This document shows, piece by piece, positions 1 through 12,930 of a stretch of 64,000 nucleotides of DNA (positions are counted from its first letter, which is position 1; every line of letters starts with the position of its first letter). A program made the position numbers and the translations under genes. The notes under the pieces were generated by a model, which did no database searches, was not told the origin of the DNA, and was given only the letters and a program-made list of their open reading frames with translations. Source of the DNA: Pleurostoma richardsiae (Eukaryota > Ascomycota > Sordariomycetes > Calosphaeriales > Pleurostomataceae); NCBI GenBank assembly GCA_030052745.1, contig JANBVO010000021.1:248001-312000 (forward strand), given 5' to 3'.

Positions 1-440
1 CGCAGCTCGTGAGCAAAGATGACTTGCTTTGTTTGGTTCATGCTCAATGCCACAGTTTGTTGGTGCGGCAAGTGCCAGTAAGCTGTGTGTGGTGCGTAAG
101 ATTGGACCCGACTGAGCAAGGTGGTGCAATATGCAGCAGCATTTATGCAATTAAGCCATCTATGAGTCCCATCCCAATACAGCCGCTTCCTTGGATTGTT
201 TCTGCGGCAAGGTAGTTCGGTCAAATGTTGAGCAATCGAGGATAATGAGACGGAATTCCCAAAGACGTTTGAGATAGATATGTCCAGGTACAACACGGTC
301 TAAGCCCTCGGGAAAGATTGACCCCTACGGCGATCTAACTGACTGCAACGTGAACCCCTTTTCTATGACTCCCCAGAGCATGCCACGCATGAGATGCCGC
401 CACCTCAGAGAACAACAAATTCCTTCCGCTCCTAAAGTAT
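1..440. other. left edge, no gene recognised
   Basis: This stretch lies downstream of the seryl-tRNA synthetase stop codon and runs to the window edge. The only open frames are short, and none resembles a known family or shows convincing splice structure. It probably holds the 3' untranslated region of the synthetase gene, and possibly the end of a neighbour outside the window. Confidence 0.4.
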
Positions 441-2869
441 TTAGACAGTTACGTTCTTCAGCTTCTCCGTCGCGGCCTCGACCGCGCCAGCCGCCGCTGC
501 CGCAGCACCCTTGGCACCGCCCTTGCCCTTCTTCCCTTTCGGCTCCGGCGCAGCCAGCTCCTTCGGCGGCTCCTTGACGAACGGGATAAACTCAGGTGCC
601 CCCGGCAGGAACTTGCGCAGCACCTCCGGGACGTTGAATCCCTCCTCGGTCTGGTAGTTCTCCAGCACGCAGCACAGCGTCCGCGAGGTAGCCGTAAGCG
701 TGCAGTTGAGCGCGTGTACGTAGCTCTTTTTGAGGTCCGTCGCTTTCTTCTGGCCAAACCGGATCTCGAGGGCTCTCGATTGGTACTAGGCGGAAGATTA
801 TCAGCGTCCTTATACTGAGCCTGATGGAACGATTTGGCCGGCACTTACATCGGTGCAGTTGCTGCAGCTCACAAGCTCCCGGTATTCACCCTGGTAGGGG
901 AACCACGCTTCCAGGTCATGCTTCATTGCCGCTCTGTGACAATTAAAAATTAGAATCATGCCCGTGGACTCTTTTATGAGGTAGACTCAGGCAAACAGGT
1001 AGTCAACACGGTTCCTCGCGCAAGTCACCGGAAGCAAACCCAGGATGCACTTACGCGTTGTTCAACGCTCCCGACACAATGGCGACGACCCTGTACGGCA
1101 GGCCCAGCGACTTGTAGAACTCCTCGCTGTTGTTGATCATCGTGCTGAACATCTCCCATGACTCCTCCGGATTCGTAAGCACAAACTGCTCGACTTTTGT
1201 GAACTCGTGTACCCGGAAGATGCCCGAGATATCCTTTCCTGAGCCAGCTTCACGTCTGTAGCAAGTCGAATAGCCGGCGTATTTCAGAGGTAGCTGACCG
1301 GGCTGCAACCATTCATCCTGCGATTTCAACGTTAAGACATCGCGTACCCGGGAGAGCCAAGGCAGAGGGTATCATCAAGGCGGGAGAGTCGGTGAAAAAT
1401 AGGAGCCCGGGACCTACCGCGTGGAAAGCAGAGATAGGCTGTTCCGAGGTCGCAACTGCAATGCTGTTAGCTCTGTCCGATGTCGAGGACAGAAATTGCA
1501 AAGCCAGTCGGGCCTGAGGTCGACTCACTCAGATACTTGTCATTTTGCCTAGGATGTCACATTTAGCAGGCAAACGAGGACCGGGAAGCTAAGTCATAAC
1601 TCACGGCTCGCCATCAAGGACCTTATACAGTTCATCATCTGTAGAATCATCAATTAATAGGGAGTACAATGATGTCTGGAGGATTATACACACCAAAGTC
1701 CGAAAGCTGCGCGGTCTTGCTCATCTGTCCTCTAAGCATGAACTGGGGAGTCTGAAGAGGGAGAAAACCACGCTCGGCGAGGAACTGGAGGCCTGGGTTT
1801 GTGTTAGTACAGTAGAACGCGACAGCAGAATCACGGTCGCAACATACCGTAATTGATCCTAGGGGTTCCCAGTCAGCTGCAAACTCGCATAGTCACACCC
1901 AGAACAAGGAGATAAGAGGGCATGGGTGCTGTCATATCGAGGCATGGGAGACTCACAGGGCCTGATTCAGAAACACGCCCCATCTCTTGACTGTGTGCTG
2001 GTTAGCAGCAGATCGAGCTGTAAAATCAAAGGAATGACGAACGGAAGTATCCTCTGTGACCTGCCACCTTCACTCCACGCTCCGGGTCAAACTGCATCCA
2101 AGGTCAGCATGTCTTGCCAGCTTGCCAACGGACCGGATTCTGGCGCTAGGAGACATACACCATCCAGTCGCGCGAGGATCTCGTGATGAGGCAGGCAGTC
2201 CTTCTTCTCGACCGTCACGCCCTCGGGCGCCCACGTCCGCAGCGTGACGTTGTTCTCCTCGTCGTCCGAGACGGGCACCTCCTTGTGCACGATATTGCCG
2301 ATCGTGTTGAGTTTCGCCTTGAGCTGCTTGTCCAGCTCAGCCGCCGTGTCGGCCAGGCCCTGCTTCTCCTTCTCGATGGCGGCCTTCTCCTGCAGCAGCT
2401 CGTCCGCGTTCTCCTTCGCCTATATGAAACGGAAAGCGGGTGGTCAGAGAGAAGCCGGTATTGGCACGGTTCGGTTCTGGGTCTCGGGTACCTTCTTCTT
2501 TGCGGCGATCCTCTTCTGAACCTCGTTGATCGCGCTGTTCTTCTGCGTCGCGGCGTACAGGGCTGGGAGGAGTCAGGGAAAGTCAGCCAGGGAACAACGG
2601 ACGGCTGATGAGGGGGGAAAAGAGAGAAGGGCTTACTGCGCCGGTGCTCCTCCCAGAGCGAAATCACCTCGTCGACCACCTCGACGGGGGCATAGCGACG
2701 CCTCTGCGACTCCTGCGAAGATCGTCAGCCCAACTCCTCTGGCGGAGCACGGGTTGGCGGCTGCCAGTGTAGGGAAACCCGCGACGCGCGCGACGGGAAG
2801 GGGCCATACCCGAATGGCCTCGGGATCACCACCCCGCTCTTTAATGAAGTCGAGAACGTCGAGACCCAT
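441..2869 (-). CDS. SES1: cytosolic seryl-tRNA synthetase
   Basis: This class II aminoacyl-tRNA synthetase charges tRNA-Ser in the cytosol. The gene has many short exons. The N-terminal exons encode [20 protein letters not shown] and a charged coiled-coil arm (residues such as [20 protein letters not shown]) that in this family contacts the tRNA. The catalytic core shows [11 protein letters not shown], then FRREAGS-like [20 protein letters not shown] (class II motif 2), [26 protein letters not shown], and [18 protein letters not shown]. The end matches yeast Ses1 closely ([26 protein letters not shown]). It finishes in a lysine- and alanine-rich basic tail, a feature typical of eukaryotic cytosolic enzymes rather than the mitochondrial form. 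The start at 2869 gives the family N-terminus. Some internal exon limits between 1530 and 2160 are uncertain. Identification is very secure. Confidence 0.95.
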
Positions 2870-3813
2870 GGTTGCTACAGTCTGTGCGGCTCAATTCGTG
2901 TTGTTTCTGGTCGAATGCTGGGTTTCGGTTGGTTTGGTTATGCGGTCAGGCACAAAAATAAGGCGTAGAGAGGATATTGAAACGCTGGCACAGCAGAAAG
3001 AAAAATTACCCCGCGACGGCAGGAAATGGTACCTTGAGGGTACAGATATTCACAACACCACGACAGAGTGACTCAGAGAAGAAGGGGCTCAGCGGTGTGA
3101 GTCGATGCTCTGAAATATAAGGCAACTGAAGTTTAAGAGTTAACACTTTTAATATCGAATGTGATTCTCTCATATCTCCAGATACTTACCATTCCATCCC
3201 ACCTGTATCAAGCGTCTCCCACTACAACGAAGATACAAGTCAGTACCCCACCTGTTGTAGCTCACTGAACTCCCGCCGCCTTATCGTTATCTACTTCATC
3301 CATGGCGGGGTGACCAAGGTTGGCAGTCCCATGAGCATCGGGGCATTGGCTGTCAAGAACAGAGAGAGAGAGGGAGAGAGCTTGAGAATTAATTATTGAG
3401 CCTAGATTGGCTAGTGATTCTGTCATCGCTGCCTCTACTGTACCCTCTTCAACAACAGATAGCGTCTCATATCTAGAACGGGCCCGAGCAGCCGACCTGC
3501 TTACCTGTACCTCTTGATCTCCAGAACAGCATCGTAGCATAGACGCCAGAACAAACCTGCGAGCCTTCCAAACGTCAAACCAAAAGACAACCAAACCATC
3601 TAGGGCAACATCCGGGACGTTGCCACGTGTCCTCTACCAGAGGCGCAACCAGCGTCGCGCCCTCACGGCCACCTGCCCGCCGAGACAGCCCGTTCCGGAG
3701 GGGGGTCAAGGCCTCATGACAAACGTATATAGAAGCCCCTGTCCGTCGAGGCACCAGTCGACAACAACGTATATTCCGTGGACATCCCAGGACGACGCCA
3801 GCAGCGTCGTCGT
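2870..3813. other. intergenic, SES1 promoter and RHB1 3' side
   Basis: Both flanking genes read leftward, so this stretch holds the promoter and 5' leader of the seryl-tRNA synthetase gene and the 3' region of the Rheb gene. It contains a purine run of GA repeats near 3360-3385. No open frame resembling a protein family was seen. Confidence 0.5.
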
Positions 3814-4684
3814 TCACATGACGGTGCACTTGCCGCCGGCGGGCGGGTCGTTGGGGTTCTGCGACTTCTCGATCTGGCCGATCAGCAGCTCGAACGCCTT
3901 GCCGACGTTCTCATTGTAGCGGGCGCTGGCCTCGGTGAAGGCACAGTTGTACTTCTCCGCCAGCTTGCGGCCCTCCTCCGTGCTGACCTGGCGCTGCTCG
4001 GGCCGCAGGTCGCTCTTGTTGCCGACGATAACGATGGGTACCCACTCGACTCCCTGTTTGGCCGCAAGCGTCAGCGAAAACGGTCCTTTGCATGCGAGAG
4101 GGCATCTGGAGAGAGCAAGGAGGCCAAAAAGGACTGAAGGGAGAGTAAGAGAAGGAGGAAGGAGGACTGACCAGGTGATTTAGAATCTTTTCCCGGATGA
4201 CCTGAACCATCTCGAAAGAAGGCAAGGAGGAGACTGAGTAGACCAGCATGTAGCCATGGATGCCGATGAAGTGCTTGCTATTCAAGATACTGTACTCATC
4301 CTGCAACAGACATGTTAGCTACCTGCCGGGAAGCTACAGCGACGCCACTTCAATTGGGGAGAGGGGGTTGCTTCGCGGACGGGAGACATACTTGACCGGC
4401 TGTGTCGACGATCTCCGTCGAGAACTCTTGTCCCTTGTACTTGATGACCTTGCCAAAGGTGTTCTCGATCGTGGGGTAGTAGCTCTCAACAAAGTGGCCG
4501 TCGACGAACTGCACTGCTAGCGACGACTTGCCTAGACAAAGCTGTCAGTTGTCATGCTGCGGCCACTGCACAGGTAGAAAGACGTAATGAAAGACGTAGG
4601 CTTTCAACTACAGCCCGTGACAGACTTACCGACTGAGCGACTGCCAACAATGGCGATTTTCCTTTGCTTGGCCGGCGCTGGCAT
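3814..4684 (-). CDS. RHB1: Rheb-type small GTPase
   Basis: Rheb is a Ras-family GTPase that acts upstream of TORC1 and affects arginine/lysine uptake in fungi. Spliced exons give about 185 residues. The first exon (4684-4630) encodes MPAPAKQRKIAIVGSRSVG. After an intron ending at 4532 comes KSSLAVQFVDGHF, completing a P-loop of the Rheb type (GSRSVGKSS, with Arg where Ras has Gly12). The effector loop is SYYPTIENTF, G3 is DTAGQDEY, G4 is GNKSDL and G5 is EASAR. The protein ends in Cys-Thr-Val-Met, a CaaX box predicting farnesylation and attachment to endomembranes. The P-loop arginine and the YYPTIENTF loop separate it from Ras and Rap. The start is the only ATG that keeps the beta-1 strand intact. 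No defect is seen. Confidence 0.95.
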
Positions 4685-5772
4685 TTACACGTGTAAAGGC
4701 GGGATGGTGGGGGTGGTGTATCAGTAGGTGGTATCCGACCGTTTGCTCGGGGTGAGAGCGAGGAGCGGATGGGGGAGCAAAAGGAAAAACGCAGAGCTGG
4801 TGTAACTCGAGATGCTGTGCAACGTGGGTTCAACTGGATCAGGCAGAGGAGCAGGAAAGGGGTCCTGGAGCTAAGATCGAGCAAGGGCTGGCGGAGACGG
4901 CCCTAATAAACAAGAGGCTGTTTTGGAAGCGCACACACAGCCACGCAACGATTGAAGAAATTCTGGGGAATCGAGATCGGCTTGGTGTCGTAGTGTCATG
5001 GAACAAAGGCGGGAGGGGTGCCCTCGTCTGCGACGCAGAGGGTGGGGCACCGGATTCCTGCCGGAGGAAGCTAAAGGGGAGGAGGGGAGGCTAAATAAAG
5101 GGCGAACCTAGGCCGAGTCTGGATCCTCCCCATACTACCTACGTATGTACAGTATTACTTCCAGACGCCTGCGGCTCAACCAACGTCAGACCCGGACTCG
5201 GCAAGCTTGCTTGCTGCATGCCAGCAACTTGTCCCGCGCTCGACGTCCCACACCCGGAGCAGCACCGGGAACATGCACGGTCACATGCCGCGGGAACGTT
5301 CCCGGACATCGGTTGGTACCGACTTCACCTCCTCGTATGGTCACCATAGGCCTTCGCTTGCCTTTGTGCTCGACTCATCCTGGTCTGTCTTTCATCGCAT
5401 TGGTAGGTAGGTAGGCAGGTATCTATCGAAGGCATCGCATCAAATGTACGGTGTAGATAGTTGATACACGGCCACTTGCCACTTTCTCAAGCCCGTCATC
5501 CGTTCCCAACTCCAAGCCGTGATTCCGTTGTTCCTCTAGTCTGTCAGCTGGGTATCCGTGCAAAAGTCAGACCGGTGCCGAGTCAAAAACATGAGTATTC
5601 TACTCCCGAAGACAGTCCGCCGACACCGGCCAGTTCATAAGGTCCTTCAAGAATCAATGCCAAGAGCTTAAAACCCCATTCTGGGATTCGTGGGAGTTCC
5701 ACCACGAGTTTGTAACTGTACCCAACGCATCACGTTTGCCGCCTCATATGGGCGGCTCTTCGAGGAGGTCGC
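4685..5772. other. intergenic, RHB1 promoter and WAPL 3' side
   Basis: Rheb and WAPL both read leftward, so this is the Rheb promoter and the WAPL downstream region. It includes a ATGTACAGTATT element at 5145 and a TAGG-type short repeat (GTAGGTAGGTAGGCAGGTA) at about 5403-5421. No gene was recognised. Confidence 0.5.
5403..5421. repeat. short TAGG tetranucleotide repeat
   Basis: Four to five imperfect GTAG/GCAG units lie in the region between the WAPL stop and the Rheb gene. Similar GTAGGTAGGTA runs occur at about 26370-26380 and 26722-26733, in other intergenic stretches. They look like simple-sequence expansions. Confidence 0.6.
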
Positions 5773-8627
5773 CTAGCGTCCCGATTCCAATTGGTTGACA
5801 AGTCCCATCAGCTTCTCCGTGAAGCTCGAGAACGGTCGCGACGTATCCTGGCTCGCCTCAGCCATGGCATCATCGGCGACTTTGTGATACGCGATGAATT
5901 CTCGTATTGAATTCAGGAGCGGATCCAGATTGCCGCCCTTATGCATCGATGAGAAGCGGTCCCGTACAGGACCGTGTAAGGAGAGGTAGCCTAGCAGCAG
6001 TGAAAGATACCCAAAAGCAACATTTAGCTGAGACTTTTCGACTGAGTCGGCCTGCACCGCGTTAGCCACAAGTGAGTTAGGGTTGGAGGTGTTCTTCTCA
6101 CCTCTGCTGTGGCCGCATAATGGTTCAGGAACAGTCGAATCAGGTTGTCCAGCGGAGGCTGCCCAGAACCATTGCCCTCACCGAGAGCCTGACCAGCCGA
6201 GGGATCATGCTCAGAAAAGTTAATCATGACGCCGAGCATGAGCACAAGCGATTCGAGAGCCACGGACAAGAATGAGTCATCGGTGATTGACTTCATTACA
6301 GTCTCGAAGGTGCCACACACCGCTTCCGCAACGCCCCAGAGCAGACCCTTTTTGAGAAAGACCTGCGGCGCTTCCGGATTATTGTTTGCAGTATTCAAGG
6401 TTAGTTTGAGCGCTAGGATTTCGAGCTCGTTTAGCGATCCAGATTGGTGTTCAAGGGCGGTCCCGAGAACGTCAGCCACGATTGGCAAGTATTTCGTCGT
6501 CCATTCTGCGCCATCATCTCTCTGCATGGCGCTGACGGAACGCGTCTCGAGCAATGACATTGCGATGTAGAGGTCGTACGATGCGGGTTCCGGAGGCCAG
6601 TCCCATAGCTTCTGGTCAGTTGCTCCCGACAAGATCGAAAACAGGTGGCGCGTCACTTCTGCCGAGAACAACTCTTCCTCGATCAGTGATTCGCCCTGCT
6701 GTTGGAAGATCGCGTCTAGCGCCTTGAGAGCTAGACTGCGCGGAGACAGATTTTGCAGGGTGAAGGGCTCCCACACAGGGAGCTTAAGAAGGTCCGACTT
6801 TAGACTCGCTATCGACTGCTGCCCATAGCGGGACAGGTTGCTCTTCCTTTCCTTTGCGAGCAAGGTGATGTCTGTTGGGATAGAGAGGAGTCGAGACAGT
6901 GTGTTGGCAAAGCCTTGGCCTCGCAAGAGCTTCGTCAGGTGAACAGAAGTCGCTGTCGATAGCAGTGTGACAAAGATAGCAACGAGCGCGTATGCAGCGA
7001 TGACATCCGTCTCTTTTCCGATGTCCTTGACAAGACCAGTGTCGCCCCCGTGATCTCGAAACTGGCGGCGGAAAGCTTTGTCCTGCACTTTCTGTGCCAG
7101 CTCTAAAAGGGCATTACGCCTGCTCGACGATGTTTTCGCAGTTGGGCTGCCGATCCGCTCTAGGAGATCATCTAGATCGTCTGCAAACCGGTTATTTGCG
7201 CCGGCTTGTCTCAGCTCGTGTATACTGTTTACCGCGCCAGTCGAGTGAGGCTCTTCCTCTTCATCTGGGGCGGAAAGCGAGGCGATATTCGATGTGGTCG
7301 TGGGGAAAAGAGGCTCGTTGAGCAGGTACTCTGCAATTCCAGTGCCACCGCCAGAACCTGTTGAGGAAGTGGCCATCCGCATGGTACGCTGCTGGCTGTA
7401 AGTGAACTTTGGGCCTGTCTTCTTTGCGGATTCCTGGCGCACGAAAGTCCGAATTCTTGATTGCTCCGACTGGCTCCCACCTGGACTTGAGAAGTCAAGG
7501 CGCTGGGAATCATCTAACTCTGGCGTCTTTCTCTCCTGTGGTGGTCCCTCATCTTCCGAGCTATCGTCCGCCTGAGCGGCAAGCGTGTCAATAAGCCGAC
7601 GTCCGCGGACGGGCGCCTTGCTGGGGGTTTGTCTTCTCGAAACAACGGGAGCCTGGGTGCTTGGGATTGGTGCAGAGTCTGCTTGAACTTGATGTGGCCT
7701 GCTCGGCGGAATCTGCTGCCGAACCACTTTCTCCGTTCGTCTCTCGAGTAACGCCTGTTTTAGTGTCTTGACGGGTTGTACAGGCCGAGAAGACGTTTTC
7801 ACCTCCACCTTTTCGACCTCCATATCCTTCATGACCACATCCCTGGTCGGCAAGGTGGTCCGAGTGTTAAGGAGAGAGGATTTCGCAGGCGACTTGGCAC
7901 GGCTAATGGCACTGGAAGGAGAGCTCATTGGCGGCGAGGACATAGGTGATCGCATCGCATCCCTAGACTTGGAAGAGGTCGCCGTTCCAGGTGGTGACAC
8001 TTTTCTCCGTTTCGTCGCGACTTTGCCTTCACCACTTTGGGATATTTCAAGACTGCGCTTCGGACTGGCTGGTACATCGAATACATCGACCGAGGCCTGC
8101 TGAGAACGGGTCGCCTCCTTCGGGCCATATTGCTTGGTGACCTTCTCTATTTTGCCACGGCCTGCTCCGGTAGCAGTGGTGCGACTGCGCTCTTGGGCAG
8201 AAGGTGCATCGCATATTCCAGCTGACTCCTGCGGTGCGCGTTGCACTTCCTTCCCGCCGTATTGCTTAGCCACCTTCTTCACGGGCTTCGTGCGGCGGAC
8301 CTCGGTGGTAGCACTGAGACTGCGCGGTGGGCTGGCGGGTACGTCGAATATATCGCCAGAGGTAGGCTGCGGACGTGGCGCTGCCGTGCGACTATACTGC
8401 TTGAGGTTCTTCTCAGGGGTCGGGCGGCTTGCTTCAGTCGCCACGCTCCCTGGCCGCGAGACTTCCATTACCGGACGCGGCACTACTGAGGGTTCGTTAC
8501 GTACATCGCGCTCGAGCGAGACGCCACCCGCCTCTGCATCGTGCGCGTCGCGCTTCCTGAAGGTCCTTCCGTAGGTGGTGATTTTCTTTTTCTGGGGCAC
8601 CATCATGCCGCCCGTCGGAGATAACAT
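5773..8627 (-). CDS. WAPL-type cohesin release factor
   Basis: WAPL (yeast Wpl1/Rad61) binds Pds5 and opens the cohesin ring, releasing it from chromosomes. Exon 1 (8627-6102) and exon 2 (6051-5773), split by a 50-bp intron, give 934 residues. The first 480 or so residues are disordered, basic and rich in Ser/Pro. They carry TTYGR at residues 17-21 and three repeats of about 45 residues, each opening with KQY at residues 76, 121 and 165. A conserved helical WAPL domain begins near residue 483 (DDLDDLLERIGSPTAKTSSS, then RRNALLELAQKVQDKAFRRQ) and runs to the end, with LLLGYLSLHGPVRDRF near the C-terminus. Joining the two exons at ATAE/ADSVEK restores a continuous helical repeat. The KTYSR-like N-terminus plus the C-terminal domain make the family call firm. 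The number of N-terminal repeats is the odd feature. Confidence 0.88.
8030..8402 (-). repeat. three in-frame 45-residue repeats in WAPL
   Basis: Residues 76-200 of the WAPL protein form three tandem units that begin KQYSRTA, KQYGGKE and KQYGPKE. Units 1 and 3 contain FDVPASPPRSL and FDVPASPKRSL, and unit 2 has a diverged counterpart (ICDAPSAQERS). Unit spacing is 45 and 44 residues. The upstream TTYGR motif (residues 17-21) resembles the head of each unit. Confidence 0.8.
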
Positions 8628-9705
8628 CTTGTCGTCTTCGTGGAGGTTGCGCGGACGTGTAGACTATTGTAAAGCGTCGGTTTAGAAGGGCGTGATAGCA
8701 ACATCGAAGACCGGAAAGCGGTAGTCGATGCCGCAGATGAGCGTGGTGAATGTGATATCAATCCAAGTCGAGGGCGGCGGCGACGGCGGCGGCAGCAGCA
8801 GCATTGACTTCGAGGTTGACTTCGCGGATTGGCAGCAACGCGACCGAGTATTGGCAGCGGCAGCCCTTGATTCGTCAAGGAAACTAAAAGAGACGGCGTT
8901 AGTCTAGAAGGGACGCCCCGCATCAGGTCGCCGGGAGGGACCCGTGGAGCATAGGTACAGTACTGTATAGTTTACAGCAAGCCCCAACTCATTTAGAAGC
9001 TTGATAAGACGTCAAGGTGAAAAGAGCTGTTGAGCTGGCTCTCTTCCGTTGTCATGAGGGATGGTGATGTTGTTTTGAGGAGGGATTAAGGTATTGGCTA
9101 ACTTTTAGCAACGTCACAAAAGGCAAGGGTCCCTGAATGCGGCAACTTATTTATTAGCAGACAGATCTGGCAGGGAAGCTGCAGCCGGCAGGCACCCGAC
9201 TTGCACCTGGCGCACCTGGCAGCAGCATAACCGAGTCGATGGACAGAGGCGAAGCCCCTCCAAAAGAGGGAGCAAGTCTGACGGCGTCCCCTCGAGCCAC
9301 TGAATGCTTGGCTTCGGCGTCTGAATGCCCACGAGTTACACGCCAACTCACGAGAGATGGGCTTGCATTGAGAAATACACTGTTTTAGTGCATATTGATT
9401 GTCAATACCATTAGGTATCGCTATCTAGATATATCGGCCCCGCCATCGATGTGGGGACCTTGTCCTCCGCCGAAGTGCGCCTCGGGGGAGACCGATAAAG
9501 GCTGCTCAGCTGCAGAAACCTCCTTTCTCACTCTTCTAGGACCCCGCTGCGCAGATCAAGTGAGGCGAAGACAGAGGACACTCGACATACAGCTCCAGGA
9601 AAGGCAGCGGTGCTGGTCCCAGACGGATATCTACAGATAGATCCTCATTCCTCTCAGGGTACCACTTCCGGCAAGGTCAAGGAGCTCGCCCGCCTCGCCT
9701 CGCAA
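8628..9705. other. shared promoter region, WAPL and UPRT
   Basis: This is the divergent intergenic region between WAPL (leftward) and uracil phosphoribosyltransferase (rightward). It contains the perfect 12-bp palindrome TACAGTACTGTA at 8956-8967. A GC-rich trinucleotide-like stretch near 8770-8800 would lie in the WAPL leader. The frames open here look like untranslated leader rather than protein. Confidence 0.5.
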
Positions 9706-10795
<1,090 letters not shown>

Positions 10796-11019
10796 TCCAG
10801 CAAGACGCTCTTGGAAGCAGCCTTGTGGGGAGGAGAGGGCCGTCGGTCTTCTGCGAGGATTGTAGTCGCAACAACATCAGAGGACGCCACGAAGAGAAGT
10901 CGTGGCGAGATCCGTGGACATGTAGACCCTAGCAACCAGCATTTGCCTCAAATATTGCCAGTTCTTTGAACTGAAACATCTGTCGTCGTTTTGATTGCGC
11001 CCTGAGGAACGACAGCGCC

Positions 11020-11587
11020 TCACACCAGCTCCTCGTCATCCCCAACAACGCCTTCTCCCTCGTAGCCCAGGTCATCTTCGTCGTCCAGGTCCGCGTGCCT
11101 GCTCGGTCGTCCGCTAGATCGGCTGGGGCCGGACATGCGCTCGTCTGGCGGCGCGCCTTCCTGTGCGACGGCATCTGTCATCCATGTTAGCAGCGAAGCC
11201 TTCGTCGCAGGGGGGTGTCTGAGGTGTGCACTAACCTGCTGCGTCTACCCACTCGCCGTACACGTCGACGGCAGCTGAGAGATCTATTGCACAAATCATC
11301 AGCTATCAGTCCAGTCATTCTCATCGGGTCCTGCTGCCTTACAATTGATACCGCACTGGAACTTCTGCCCGCAGACCTTGCAGTCGAGCGACCCGATTCC
11401 GGCCTTCTTATCCAGCTTGACAGCGACACTTTTCTCGTGGTTGCAGAAGAGGCAGGTGAACTGGGTCGGGAGGGGATCGGCCTGGAGTCGCATGCGTCAG
11501 TTGTACGTATTCGCGCGGTCAGCAGGAGTGTATTTTTACCTTTCTGGGTCCCATGGGTTTTCTCGAACTCTTCTTCCTCTTGCCCAT
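11020..11587 (-). CDS. ELF1: transcription elongation factor Elf1
   Basis: Elf1 (ELOF1) is a small zinc-binding protein that rides with RNA polymerase II and helps it through nucleosomes and damage. Exon 1 (11587-11540) encodes MGKRKKSSRKPMGPRK, the basic tail that contacts DNA. Exon 2 starts at 11481 with the zinc ribbon: FTCLFCNHEKSVAVKLDKK, then LDCKVCGQKFQCGI, with four ligand cysteines in two CxxC pairs. The next exon completes the fold as NYLSAAVDVYGEWVDA. The last exon is a fungal acidic extension rich in Asp and Glu (DLDDEDDLGYEGEGVVGDDE) ending at a TGA. Splice joins are inferred from the conserved CGINYLS sequence. The gene sits between UPRT and Urc1 on the opposite strand. Confidence 0.95.
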
Positions 11588-12930
11588 CGTGACCTCGTGT
11601 GCGAATCGGTCTAAGACACTAGAGACGCCGGCGGGTGCACGTAAAAGGTGTTTGTCGTCAGATAGAGAATAATTGTAGCAGTATGATATACGCCTTCAAC
11701 AATGCTTGTAGTGCGCCCACTTGTCGCGAGGTAGATGTCGCAAGGCTTTGTATACGGCAGGCCGAGTTCGCGATTCAATAATTCATCCACGACCCAAGGG
11801 AGTGAAGTCACTGGCTGGCCCACCAAACTCGCAAACGGCTGACCTGGCCCGTGCGATAGTTCGCTGTGCGCACGCCACCTCTCTTAATCGCACCCCGCGA
11901 AGGTTTCCCCTAACTGAGGATGTACCTTACCAACCTACATACCTACCAGGCGGCGAGTGACTGCTTAACTCTTTAGACGGCCAAGTCTACCCACCCAGGT
12001 ACCTAAGGTGGACAACACTGTCTGTCTCCCGGAGGCCAAATATGGGACGAAGTTCTCAAGCACAACGGGACAGAGCTGAGCTCCAAGCTGCAACGAGAAA
12101 GAGAGGTATTACGTACATATATGCAGCTATCAGGAATTACCTAACGGCCAGCTTATCTATCTGCCCCTCCTAATCATCTAACTATCATGCCCAACTCGCT
12201 GCTGCCCCTCCGCGCGTTAACAGACAACCCCTCCTCGGCATGCTTCTAGCGGCGTTTACAGGGGCTGACCAGCCAAGCGGAAACCCCCCGCGTGCTCCGT
12301 ACTGGCGCCGGACTCCACCTGTCTGCCCGCCAGAACGATAACAGTGGTTCGGATCGGTTGATAACACTTCTGTTACGAAGTGACAACTCTCCGGCGGCGG
12401 CCGGCCGGCCTATCAAGGCGGGCGCCCTCTTCACGCCCCTTAGAGATACAGCCACGGAAGCTTCGCTCTCCCGTGACCAAAGATACGGTAAAGGTACGGT
12501 GTTACAGCAAAGGTAAGGTTGCTCCGCCCGCAATCTCTCTCCCTCTATCTCTCCTTTCTCACCGTCTGCTGTTGCTTTTAATTCTCTCATCCTCCCCCTT
12601 CACGCAAATTCAGGAAGCACCGGAATCTCCTCCGGGTTCGTCTTCAGGACAAAGGAACTCATTGTACCCCGCACTGAGCGAGGCAACTGCTGGTGAGAGC
12701 CTCTCTATCTCTCTCTACCTTCCATCTCTCTCCGTCTCTCGTGCCGCCATGCTGACCGGTCACACAGCTCCCAGATTGTTGACTGTTTGATAGCCCGCCA
12801 AAGTGCCTTGCATACAGAGACACATCTGCTCCTCGCTCTAGCGTTTCTGCTACCGTGACTTGCCTGAAACCCCTGAGCGTATCTCTCTCATTGTCATTCC
12901 CGGAGAAAACGCCTTCCCATCTCAAGAACC
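11588..12930. other. shared promoter region, ELF1 and URC1
   Basis: This 1.3-kb divergent region lies between Elf1 (leftward) and Urc1 (rightward). The Urc1-proximal part holds a long C/T-rich tract (about 12703-12746, repeated CTCTCT), a usual fungal promoter and leader signal. A GC-rich CGGCGGCGGCCGGCCGGCC block lies near 12391-12410. Open frames here have no recognisable protein character. Confidence 0.5.

Noticed and set aside
8603-8923. 106-codon open frame overlapping the WAPL start
   Set aside because: It overlaps the WAPL start codon in another frame, is Arg/Ser-rich without motifs, and most likely is the WAPL leader.
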